A DNA stretch of 9,285 nt from Bacteroidaceae bacterium (GTDB lineage: Bacteria > Bacteroidota > Bacteroidia > Bacteroidales > Bacteroidaceae): the NCBI GenBank assembly GCA_017619585.1, contig JAFZSA010000022.1:1-9285 (forward strand). Reading direction: 5' to 3'. Position numbers and translations under genes: made by a program. Shown here one piece after another: positions 1-5,010 of the stretch. Position 1 is the first letter of the stretch. Every line of letters starts with the position of its first letter. The notes beneath the pieces are model-generated. The model did not search any database and was not told the origin of the DNA. It was given only the letters and a program-made list of their open reading frames with translations.

Positions 1-165
1 AGCGCTGATTCCAACGATGTGGAGGATCCTGACAACGACCCCGAGCCTACCCCCAACCCCTCCCAAGGAGGGGAGAATAACGGTGGTAACACCGGCGGTA
101 ACACTGGCAGTGACAACACTGGCGGCAACGATGGTGGTAACACCGGGGGTGGCGGACAGAATTAG
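1..165 (+). CDS. C-terminal tail of a probable HU-like (histone-like) DNA-binding protein, 5' partial
   Basis: Frame 1 is open from the first base to a TAG at 163-165 and gives the last 54 residues of a protein that begins before the window. The tail is low complexity: an acidic Asp/Glu/Pro part (DVEDPDNDPEPTPNP) followed by Gly/Asn/Thr repeats (GGNTGGNTGSDNTGGN) and the end GGGGQN. No folded domain is visible, so the call rests on context and composition. Bacteroidales HU-like proteins often carry disordered Gly-rich tails and are often encoded beside a cell-wall hydrolase-type gene and a smalltalk gene, as here. Codons 19-25 coincide with a perfect palindrome (57-73) of the kind found between genes in this window. 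Alternative: another secreted or nucleoid protein with a Gly-rich tail. Being coding is well supported by the regular repeats; the family is only moderately supported. Confidence 0.5.
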   Translation, partial: SADSNDVEDPDNDPEPTPNPSQGGENNGGNTGGNTGSDNTGGNDGGNTGGGGQN

Positions 166-171
166 ACAGGC

Positions 172-190
172 AGCGCCTTCGGGCGCTTCC
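172..190 (+). terminator. UUCG-loop hairpin after the HU-like gene
   Basis: AGCGCC and GGCGCT (172-177 and 182-187) pair around a TTCG tetraloop, 6 nt after the stop codon. The run that follows is only TCCTT, so this is a weak intrinsic terminator or an mRNA-stabilising 3' hairpin rather than a strong terminator. Confidence 0.45.
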
Positions 191-195
191 TTAAA

Positions 196-286
196 GTGAA
201 GAGTGAAGAATGAAGAGTGAAGAATGAAAATCGCTAACCACTAACCCTTAACCGCTAACCTTTCCCCCTTGGGGAAATGTTTCCCA
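196..286. repeat. Two heptamer arrays plus a C/G palindrome between genes
   Basis: Five 7-bp units of GTGAAGA or close variants fill 196-230 (GTGAAGA, GTGAAGA, ATGAAGA, GTGAAGA, ATGAAAA). Four 7-bp units follow at 232-259 (CGCTAAC, CACTAAC, CCTTAAC, CGCTAAC). A palindrome, TTTCCCC-CTT-GGGGAAA, lies at 261-277 and overlaps a second one, GGGAAA-TG-TTTCCC (272-285). No gene is visible. Similar units recur elsewhere in this window, so they look like a species-level repeat class. Confidence 0.8.
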
Positions 287-311
287 GGTTTTTTGAAAAT
301 TACAAGAAACT

Positions 312-806
312 ATGAATTATGGATTTAAACAGCCATTAGGTATAAGAAACAACAATCCGCTGAACATCCGTCGTGGCAAAACCCTCTGGAAAGGTGAAAT
401 ACCTTCCTCCCCCTCGGGCAATCGCGAAATAGTAGCGATTGGGGAGCTTTGCGACGGTGGGCAAAGGGTCGGGAGAGGGGTCAGAGGGGTCGGGTCCTCT
501 TTCTGTAAGTTTTCCTCTGTGGAGTGGGGCCTGCGTGCTGCTTTCTGCCTCCTACGCACCTATGCCAATAAGTACAGGCTGTGCTGTGTCAGGGACATCA
601 TCAGCCGCTGGGCACCGCCCACGGAGAACGACACTACCTCCTACATCCGCCATGTCTGCTTGCTCACCGGCTTCGGTGGCAACCAGCGCCTGACAGCCCA
701 GGACTGGCCCCGTATGGTGAAGGCCATGGCACGCATGGAGTGCGGTGTGGACATCGATGATGAAACCATTGCCAAAGCCTTTCTGCTGTACAGGGAGACC
801 CCCTAA
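312..806 (+). CDS. 'Structural protein P5'-like phage/cell-wall protein carrying an internal repeat insertion
   Basis: The 164-residue protein has the hallmarks of the Bacteroidales family that databases call 'structural protein P5': GIRNNNPLNIRRG at residues 10-22, W26-x-G28, SVEWGLRAAF at 69-78, and IISRWAPPTENDT at 96-108 followed by a Tyr-Ile helix. The family name comes from phage annotation. A role in peptidoglycan processing or in phage-type particles is plausible but not shown by this sequence, and there is no signal peptide. The start is fixed by the conserved N-terminus MNYGFKQPLGIRNNNP. Residues about 30-61 (Ser/Gly/Arg/Val-rich) look extra: relatives, as I recall them, have only about 15 residues between the W-x-G and F-x-x-F motifs. 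That segment is encoded by hairpin-rich DNA. The neighbours, an HU-like gene upstream and smalltalk downstream, form a recurrent Bacteroidales cassette in which the middle gene is usually an N-acetylmuramoyl-L-alanine amidase. Confidence 0.75.
   Translation: MNYGFKQPLGIRNNNPLNIRRGKTLWKGEIPSSPSGNREIVAIGELCDGGQRVGRGVRGVGSSFCKFSSVEWGLRAAFCLLRTYANKYRLCCVRDIISRWAPPTENDTTSYIRHVCLLTGFGGNQRLTAQDWPRMVKAMARMECGVDIDDETIAKAFLLYRETP
399..494 (+). repeat. Palindromic repeat apparently inserted in frame in the P5-like gene
   Basis: The segment contains nested inverted repeats: CAATCGC/GCGATTG at about 419-441, CTTTGC/GCAAAG around 448-467, and C-rich (TCCCCCTCGGG) against G-rich (GGGAGAGGGG) blocks. This resembles the C/G palindromes between genes at 1917-1987 and 4969-5009. 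It adds about 32 codons with no stop and lies between two conserved blocks of the protein. The exact insertion borders are estimated. Confidence 0.5.
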
Positions 807-1360
807 CCCTTCGGGCCCTCCGTCGCAAATGGGGATTTGCTCCCCTTTGTGGGGCCGCAGCCACATTCAGTGGCTGCTCTAAAGACCCCAGTCGCCCTTT
901 AGGGGGAATTAGGTTAGCGGTTAAGGATTGAACTTCGTTCGAGCCTGCTCACGCTCGGAAAAGCTGATGCGAGCATCGCTCTCCTCTCGCTTAATCGCAG
1001 CCTTAGCGGTTAACGATTGTGGTTTACGTTAAATAACTACCAACTCGTCTACTTGTTAACTTGTCTACTCGTCAACTGTTCATATAAAGAAGGTTTTCGA
1101 GCGAAGCGGGGTTTTTCTTTTTGAAAGCTTTGTTATCTGAAAGATATGTTATGATATTGGCAGGAAGATGGTGGAAGCTTGCTTACAGCCAGATTCATGA
1201 CAATGGCATAAAAAAGGCACAAAGTGCCAAAGATTTCAAAAAGGGTTTTGCCGGTTTTTGTTAAAAATTCGTGTAGATTCGCGTGATTCGTGGTCAAATA
1301 ATAGGTTATCGTTATCGTTAACGTTGAAACTAAAACTATTAATCATTAAAAGTAAAGAAA
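807..1360. repeat. Gene-free, repeat-rich intergenic region
   Basis: No credible gene is seen in these 554 bases. In order the region holds: a perfect 8-bp hairpin, GCAGCCAC-ATTCA-GTGGCTGC (857-877), with no T-run; two GGTTAGC-type heptamers (912-925); a cluster of small palindromes such as GAAC-TTC-GTTC and GATGC-GA-GCATC (926-1010); five 8-bp units of the type CAACTCGT/CTACTTGT (1041-1080); a short hairpin followed by T6 on the minus strand (1210-1228); an ATTCGTG/ATTCGCG repeat (1266-1290); and GTTATC hexamers (1304-1320). No TAnnTTTG promoter box was found before the smalltalk gene. Confidence 0.7.
1210..1228 (-). terminator. Short minus-strand terminator-like hairpin
   Basis: Read on the minus strand, GGCAC-TTT-GTGCC is followed directly by TTTTTT. 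The stem is only 5 bp. It could act as a back-up terminator for leftward transcription that passes the hairpin at 1463-1500, but no gene depends on it for its annotation. Confidence 0.35.
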
Positions 1361-1456
1361 ATGAAAAAAGAAACTTGGAAAGCAATCCTTCAGTTTATTG
1401 CAAGTATCATCACGGCTGCCATAACAGCATTAGGCACCGCATCATGCGTTAGGTAA
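1361..1456 (+). CDS. Smalltalk family small protein (31 aa)
   Basis: ATG at 1361 to TAA at 1454-1456 encodes 31 residues: a basic, tryptophan-containing start (MKKETWKAIL), a hydrophobic Ile/Ala/Thr helix at about residues 9-27 (IASIITAAITALG) and a C-terminal TASCVR. This matches the pattern of the tiny Bacteroidales proteins that NCBI names 'smalltalk protein' (MKK-x-TWK start, one hydrophobic helix, a cysteine near the C-terminus). Their function is unknown. The helix suggests membrane association. The Cys is close to the C-terminus, so it is not a classical lipobox giving a mature lipoprotein. It lies downstream of an HU-like gene and a P5-like gene and directly before a strong terminator, which is its usual kind of setting. 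A longer ORF at 1258-1452 in another frame overlaps it and has no family features. Confidence 0.75.
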   Translation: MKKETWKAILQFIASIITAAITALGTASCVR

Positions 1457-1462
1457 CGCACC

Positions 1463-1500
1463 AAAAAAGCCTCTGAGGAAATCGCTCAGGGGCTTTTCGT
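1463..1500. terminator. Bidirectional intrinsic terminator after smalltalk
   Basis: GCCTCTGAG (1469-1477) pairs with CTCAGGGGC (1485-1493) with one G-U pair and a 7-nt loop. On the plus strand it is followed by TTTTCGTGTTTTT, and on the minus strand by TTTTTT. It can therefore end both the smalltalk transcript and the leftward transcript of the small membrane protein at 1560-1883. Confidence 0.85.
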
Positions 1501-1522
1501 GTTTTTGCTTACCGCTAACCGG

Positions 1523-1557
1523 TCCCCTCCCCATTACAGGGCGGGTTGGGAGAGGGT
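1523..1557. repeat. C/G-rich imperfect palindrome
   Basis: A TCCCCTCCCC block faces GGGTTGGGAGAGGG across a short centre, just downstream of the leftward membrane protein gene. It belongs to the same class of imperfect C/G palindromes seen elsewhere in the window. Confidence 0.5.
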
Positions 1558-1559
1558 AT

Positions 1560-1883
1560 TTAAATCCTTGGTGACTGGAACATGTGAATGAGTGTGGAAA
1601 TAATGAAGATGATGAAGCCGTAGACAACAGGGACCATCGCACATTTGTAACCGCCCATGAGGACAGTGGTGGCGACATCACCGTGTGCTTGCATATAGTC
1701 GCACATCTGATAGTAACCGTATATGCCTGCCAGGATGCCACAAGACAGAGCGAGGACTCCTATCTTCCACACCCAGGCGGGAGCCTTCCATGCAGACAGG
1801 AACACCGATGCAAGCAAAATAGTAAGGATGGACATGTGAATCATGTTGCCCATAACAAAGAAGTCTGTAAGCTGAGTAATCAT
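1560..1883 (-). CDS. Small MotA/TolQ/ExbB-like membrane protein (107 aa)
   Basis: The protein has three predicted membrane segments, at about residues 14-31, 38-58 and 81-102, joined by short loops, and ends in SPRI. The motifs GIYGYYQMCDYMQAHGDVATTVLMGGYKCA and VPVVYGFIIFIIS (shown here by their key residues: G53, Y57-Q59, G68-D69, G77-G78, Y88-G89) resemble the second and third helices of the MotA/TolQ/ExbB proton-channel family. Bacteroidales carry short proteins of this type that automatic pipelines give that family name. At about 100 residues it lacks the large cytoplasmic loop of true ExbB or MotA, and no ExbD/TolR partner is visible. A channel function is therefore inference. It is transcribed from the promoter at 2012-2043 with a long, hairpin-containing 5' leader of about 125 nt, divergently from the LytTR gene. 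Confidence 0.65.
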   Translation of the reverse strand: MITQLTDFFVMGNMIHMSILTILLASVFLSAWKAPAWVWKIGVLALSCGILAGIYGYYQMCDYMQAHGDVATTVLMGGYKCAMVPVVYGFIIFIISTLIHMFQSPRI

Positions 1884-1916
1884 AATACTTGAAGTTTTTT
1901 TTGTTTAACATTAAAG

Positions 1917-1987
1917 GCCCCTCTCCCCGCTCCCCCGAGGGGGAGGACCAAGAATTTTAAGTCTCCCCTCGGGGAGGTTGGAGGGGG
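1917..1987. repeat. Double C/G palindrome in the 5' leader of the small membrane protein gene
   Basis: Two tight hairpins, CTCCCCC-GA-GGGGGAG and CTCCCC-TC-GGGGAG, are nested inside outer C-rich and G-rich arms (CCCCTCTCCCC against GGTTGGAGGGGG). The element lies between promoter and start codon of the leftward gene, so it would be transcribed as a structured leader. Related elements occur at 57-73, 1523-1557, 4875-4893 and 4969-5009. Confidence 0.75.
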
Positions 1988-2011
1988 TTGTTATTTTTGC
2001 AGCTGCTGGTG

Positions 2012-2043
2012 CAAAGGTACTGTGATATGGAAGGAAGACCAAA
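2012..2043 (-). promoter_or_regulatory. Bacteroidetes-type promoter of the small membrane protein gene
   Basis: On the minus strand TTTG (2043-2040) is separated by 20 nt from TACCTTTG (2019-2012), an exact match to the TAnnTTTG -7 box. The -7 box is identical to that of the aromatic operon leader. Confidence 0.7.
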
Positions 2044-2136
2044 TTTTTGGGCTGTCAAAACCCTCTCTAACCATGCCAAAAGCCTTTATAAAGGGATTTA
2101 ACGGCATTAGAATGGCTTTCGTAACGAAGAAATATA

Positions 2137-2144
2137 TATCTTTG
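2137..2144 (+). promoter_or_regulatory. TAnnTTTG -7 box next to the LytTR start codon
   Basis: TATCTTTG ends 8 nt before the ATG at 2153. If used, the transcript would start within a few bases of the start codon. No clear TTTG lies 19-20 nt upstream (only TTTC at closer spacing), so the -33 element is weak. Confidence 0.4.
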
Positions 2145-2152
2145 CCATCGTT

Positions 2153-2917
2153 ATGAAAAGATTCACATTCTTTGCCCTCTATTGGACCGCATCCCTGTTG
2201 CTGCTGGCAGTCTTGCTCTGCAGCATGGGTTACCGCATGGCCGAGGCCCTGATGCTCAGCACCTCCCTGCTGCCCGTTGCCATTATCTTCCGTCAGATGA
2301 TAGCGCGTGTCAACTTCAGTGCCAACAGGTGGGAGACTGCAAGGTCTCTGTTCTTTATTCTGCTGTTTGTGCTGACAATAGCCTTCCTGGCCGTTCACCT
2401 GGCGCAGGCGGTGATTCTGTTTGACTACAGGCAGATGAAGGAAACAGAGCTGACGGTACCGCCTCTGTTGCTGAACCCTGTATTCCTGCTCTCTATGCTG
2501 ACCCTGATGATGGCGGGCGACTACGGGCTGGGCTATCTGCTGAGCAGGCATTTGCCTGAGTCGGAAGAGACCGTAACCTTTGCCAGCGAACCGATAATCC
2601 TTGCTGACGACCCCATAACATTCGTGAGCAACCGCCAGAGCGTGACGCTGACCCGCCAGGAGATTCTGTACGTAGAGAGCTGCGACACGGAGGTGTGGAT
2701 TCATGCTACCGACGGGCGCCGGTTCCGCAATAAGACTCCTATATCATCATGGGCGCGTCTGTTGGGGTCTGAGTACCTGAGGATTCACCGTTCATACCTG
2801 GTGCGCCTGTCGGCATGCACTGGATTGGAGCATGATTTTGTGCTGATAGGGGATGAGCGCCTGCCTGTATCCAGGAAATACAAGGAAACGGTGCAGCAGT
2901 GCCTTAAATTTTCTTAA
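2153..2917 (+). CDS. Membrane-anchored LytTR-family DNA-binding regulator
   Basis: The 254-residue protein has four predicted membrane helices, at about residues 5-24, 29-48, 66-90 and 105-131. After a short linker comes a LytTR DNA-binding domain at about 154-252. Diagnostic blocks are ITFVSNRQSVTLTRQEILYV (155-174, which sets up the first strands), EYLRIHRSYLVRL (207-219) and LPVSRKYKE (237-245). LytTR domains bind DNA through a beta-rich fold. Here there is no receiver domain, so the signal probably comes through the membrane helices and not by phosphotransfer. The targets are unknown. The gene is divergent from the small membrane protein at 1560-1883, which makes that gene or a partner protein a candidate target. 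The start is the first ATG after a TATCTTTG box. No terminator is visible after the stop, and the next gene has its own promoter. Confidence 0.85.
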   Translation: MKRFTFFALYWTASLLLLAVLLCSMGYRMAEALMLSTSLLPVAIIFRQMIARVNFSANRWETARSLFFILLFVLTIAFLAVHLAQAVILFDYRQMKETELTVPPLLLNPVFLLSMLTLMMAGDYGLGYLLSRHLPESEETVTFASEPIILADDPITFVSNRQSVTLTRQEILYVESCDTEVWIHATDGRRFRNKTPISSWARLLGSEYLRIHRSYLVRLSACTGLEHDFVLIGDERLPVSRKYKETVQQCLKFS

Positions 2918-2943
2918 TCATCTTTGATATAACAGGTAAAATA

Positions 2944-2974
2944 TTTGGTTTGCTCTCAAATTTTTGTAACTTTG
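2944..2974 (+). promoter_or_regulatory. Promoter of the DUF1080 lipoprotein gene
   Basis: TTTG (2944-2947), 19 nt, then TAACTTTG (2967-2974) match the Bacteroidetes -33/-7 consensus. The transcript would carry an AT-rich leader of roughly 40 nt before the ATG at 3021. Confidence 0.75.
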
Positions 2975-3020
2975 TGGGCAAATCGTTTAATTTTTACCAA
3001 ATTTATACATTTATTCAGTT

Positions 3021-3890
3021 ATGAAAAAAACATTGTTATTTGCAGCAACTTTGGCCCTGATGGCTTCATGCTGCCAGAACAAAAAGTGCAACTGTGATTG
3101 CGAAGCTTGCAAGAACTGCGAGAACAAGACTGAGGAGGCTGCAGGCGAAGAGGCTGTTGCCCAGATTGTAGAGAACGACCAGTACGACCTGGCTCAGTTG
3201 AAGCAGGACGAGGAGGGTTACTACATCCTGTTTGACGGCTCTAGCCTGGACGGATGGCGTGGCTATGGTCAGGACGCTGTTCCCTCTAGCTGGGAGAACG
3301 ATGGCGAGAGCATTCACCTGAAGGGTTCAGGTACCGGCGAGGCCCAGGCTGAAGGCGGTGGCGACCTGATGTTCGCTCACAAGTTCACAAACTTTACACT
3401 TGAGTTGGAGTACAAGATCAGCAAGGGCGGTAACTCTGGTATCTTCTACCTGGCCCAGGAGGCTAAGGATGCCAACGGCGAGATGCTGCCTATCTGGCAG
3501 AGCTGCTCTGAGTATCAGGTACTGGACAATGCCAACCACGTAGATGCTCAGCTGGGTGTTGACGGTAACCGTCAGGCTGCTTCTCTGTATGACATGGTTC
3601 CTGCCAATCCTCAGAATGCTAAGCCCTTCGGCGAGTGGAACAAGGCTAAGATTGTTGTCTTCAAGGGTACTGTTATCCACTACCAGAACGATGAGAAGGT
3701 ACTGGAGTATCACCTCTGGACTCCGAAGTGGAAAGAGATGCTTGACAACAGCAAGTTCTGCAAGGGTGGTGAATTCCCCTATGCTTACGGTCTGATGATT
3801 GAGGAAGGTAAGGAAGGCGGTTACTTCGCTCTGCAGGATCACGGAGACGACGTTTGGTACCGCAACGTCCGTATCAAGGTGATGGATTAA
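3021..3890 (+). CDS. DUF1080 (3-keto-disaccharide hydrolase family) lipoprotein
   Basis: The 289-residue protein begins with a lipoprotein signal peptide: KK at 2-3, hydrophobic LLFAATLALMAS, and a lipobox-like MASC with C17 as the likely lipidated residue. A cysteine-rich tether follows, with seven Cys from 17 to 33 (CC, C-N-C-D-C, C-K-N-C), then an acidic linker to about residue 65. The DUF1080 domain fills the rest: LFDGSSLDGWRG (70-81), the GNSGIFY strand, EYQVLD, and a C-terminal DDVWYRNVRIK. The family (Pfam 3keto-disac_hyd, formerly DUF1080) has a concanavalin-like beta-sandwich fold, and some members act on 3-keto-glycosides; the substrate here is unknown. The residues after C17 are basic and not acidic, so a surface-export signal is not obvious. 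Strongly biased codon use (GGT, AAC, CTG, AAG) suggests high expression. It stands alone with its own promoter and terminator. Confidence 0.85.
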   Translation: MKKTLLFAATLALMASCCQNKKCNCDCEACKNCENKTEEAAGEEAVAQIVENDQYDLAQLKQDEEGYYILFDGSSLDGWRGYGQDAVPSSWENDGESIHLKGSGTGEAQAEGGGDLMFAHKFTNFTLELEYKISKGGNSGIFYLAQEAKDANGEMLPIWQSCSEYQVLDNANHVDAQLGVDGNRQAASLYDMVPANPQNAKPFGEWNKAKIVVFKGTVIHYQNDEKVLEYHLWTPKWKEMLDNSKFCKGGEFPYAYGLMIEEGKEGGYFALQDHGDDVWYRNVRIKVMD

Positions 3891-3891
3891 G

Positions 3892-3933
3892 ACATCAAAA
3901 GGGTTTGGGTTTTTCCAAGCCCTTTTTTGATGT
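3892..3933 (+). terminator. Intrinsic terminator of the DUF1080 gene
   Basis: AGGGTTTGG pairs with CCAAGCCCT (one G-U pair) around a GTTTTT loop, followed by TTTTTT. The stem is extended by ACATCA (3892-3897) against TGATGT (3928-3933). Confidence 0.9.
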
Positions 3934-4043
3934 AATTCAAAATTCAAAATTCAAAATGTCCTTCTTTGATGCAGATTTTATCTGAATTTTAGCTTTGATA
4001 TTTAGCGTTGAATTTTGATTTTTGCTTTTTGAAATTTGAATTA
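3934..4043. repeat. AATTCAA heptamers and A/T-rich inverted region between convergent genes
   Basis: Three perfect AATTCAA units (3934-3954) start directly after the terminator. About 80 bp later GAATTTTGATTTTTGC and GAAATTTGAATT run in the opposite sense, giving an imperfect A/T-rich inverted repeat. No gene is visible. Confidence 0.6.
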
Positions 4044-4049
4044 AACAAA

Positions 4050-4077
4050 CAAAGCCTGCTCAATCGAGCAGGCTTTG
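4050..4077 (-). terminator. Terminator of the aromatic amino acid operon
   Basis: A perfect 12-bp stem (4050-4061 with 4066-4077) closes a 4-nt loop. On the minus strand it is followed by a T-rich stretch, TTTGTTTAA. It lies 7 nt after the tyrA stop codon. Confidence 0.9.
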
Positions 4078-4084
4078 TCGTTTA

Positions 4085-4858
4085 TTACTGTATGTTCTTG
4101 CGTATCTTTACCAGATATTGGTTGAGCGCGTCCTCGTTGCGGTCATCAATAATCTGGATGAGCTCTTTCAGCTCGGCACGGATCTGTTCTACGTGCGACT
4201 TGGTCTTGGGGTTGAAGAGTATCTCGCGCAGGAGGGTGTCATCCTCTGACAGAACGCCGCGGGCAATCTTCAGGTGGCGCTTGAAGGTGGTACCAGGAGA
4301 ATCCTGATGCTTCATGACGGCACTGAAGACAAAGGTGCTGACAAAAGGAACGGACAGAGAATAGGCCATAGCCTCGTCATGCTCCTCGAAGCTGTATTCG
4401 TGAACGTTCAGACCCAGACGTCGGTAGAGGTCCAGGAAGAAGATACGGCCCATGTAGTCGCCCTCGTTGATGACAATGGCATTCTCGCTACTGAGTGCGC
4501 CCAGATTGGCAAATGTGGGACCGAACATGGGGTGGGTGCTGACATATCGGAAGCCCGTACCATCGTAGTACTCCTTGAAGCCCGTCTTGACACTGCTGAT
4601 ATCGCTGATGATACAGTCCTTGGGCAGGTGGGGTAGTATCTGGTCAAAGACGCTGAGGGTGTACTTCAGCGTTACGGCGTTGATGACCAGTTCGGGCTGG
4701 AATTCCTCTATCTCCTGCATGGTGGTAAAGCGCTGCGTGTTGTACAGGAAACGCATACGCTTGGCATCTATCTCGTAAACGGCGCATTCATGCTCAAAGC
4801 TCAGGACGTCCGTAAAGAACGATCCCATCTTACCTGCGCCCAATATCAATATTTTCAT
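4085..4858 (-). CDS. tyrA: Prephenate dehydrogenase
   Basis: TyrA oxidatively decarboxylates prephenate to 4-hydroxyphenylpyruvate with NAD(P)+, the tyrosine exit of the pathway. The 257-residue protein begins with a Rossmann nucleotide-binding fold, GAGKMG at residues 7-12. The acidic E29/D31 at the end of the second strand suggests NAD preference. It then has SDISSVKTG (85-93) and the family signature STHPMFGPT (107-115), whose H109 corresponds to the catalytic His of this family. The helical dimerisation half contains EEHD (158-161). There is no fused chorismate mutase and no C-terminal ACT domain, so the length fits the short cytosolic type. It is the last gene of the operon, separated from the upstream gene by 152 bp of repeats with no promoter box seen, and followed by a strong terminator. 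Tyrosine control is therefore probably exerted on expression or on other enzymes. Confidence 0.9.
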   Translation of the reverse strand: MKILILGAGKMGSFFTDVLSFEHECAVYEIDAKRMRFLYNTQRFTTMQEIEEFQPELVINAVTLKYTLSVFDQILPHLPKDCIISDISSVKTGFKEYYDGTGFRYVSTHPMFGPTFANLGALSSENAIVINEGDYMGRIFFLDLYRRLGLNVHEYSFEEHDEAMAYSLSVPFVSTFVFSAVMKHQDSPGTTFKRHLKIARGVLSEDDTLLREILFNPKTKSHVEQIRAELKELIQIIDDRNEDALNQYLVKIRKNIQ

Positions 4859-4874
4859 AATTTTATAATTTCAC

Positions 4875-4923
4875 CCCCTTCCTTGGGAAGGGGATGGTTA
4901 GCGTTTAAAGGTTAGCGGTTAGC
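4875..4923. repeat. C/G palindrome plus GGTTAGC heptamers inside the operon
   Basis: A perfect 8-bp palindrome, CCCCTTCC-TTG-GGAAGGGG (4875-4893), is followed by four 7-bp units (GGTTAGC, GTTTAAA, GGTTAGC, GGTTAGC; 4896-4923). It lies between tyrA and the DAHP synthase gene. Confidence 0.75.
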
Positions 4924-4968
4924 GCAACTTTTATTTTTGAACTAACTTTTCTCTTTTAATTTTTAATT

Positions 4969-5009
4969 CCCCTCACTCCCCCCCCAAAAAAGGGGGAGCG
5001 GGGAGGGGG
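4969..5009. repeat. C/G-rich inverted repeat directly after the DAHP synthase stop codon
   Basis: CCCCTCACTCCCCC faces GGGGGAGCGGGGAGGGG across an A-rich loop. On the minus-strand transcript it forms a strong hairpin 1 nt after the stop codon of the DAHP synthase gene, but no T-run follows the stem. It is more likely an mRNA 3' stabiliser or repeat element than a terminator, since tyrA lies downstream. Confidence 0.65.
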
Positions 5010-5010
5010 C

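Noticed and set aside
552..866. 104-codon minus-strand ORF opposite the P5-like gene
   Set aside because: Antisense shadow; the plus-strand protein has clear family motifs.
1258..1452. 64-codon plus-strand ORF overlapping the smalltalk gene
   Set aside because: It runs through simple repeats in a different frame; the 31-codon frame has the smalltalk family pattern and ends at a terminator.
1991..2704. Long minus-strand ORF of 237 codons, Gln/His-rich
   Set aside because: It is antisense to the LytTR gene, has no recognisable domain, and its composition is the mirror of hydrophobic-helix codons.
3327..3947. Minus-strand ORF of 206 codons opposite the DUF1080 gene
   Set aside because: Antisense shadow of a strongly codon-biased gene; it runs through that gene's terminator and has no family features.
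4969..5009. Intrinsic terminator between the DAHP synthase gene and tyrA
   Set aside because: A strong hairpin, but without a T-run after the stem and with no new promoter before tyrA; read as a repeat or stabiliser.
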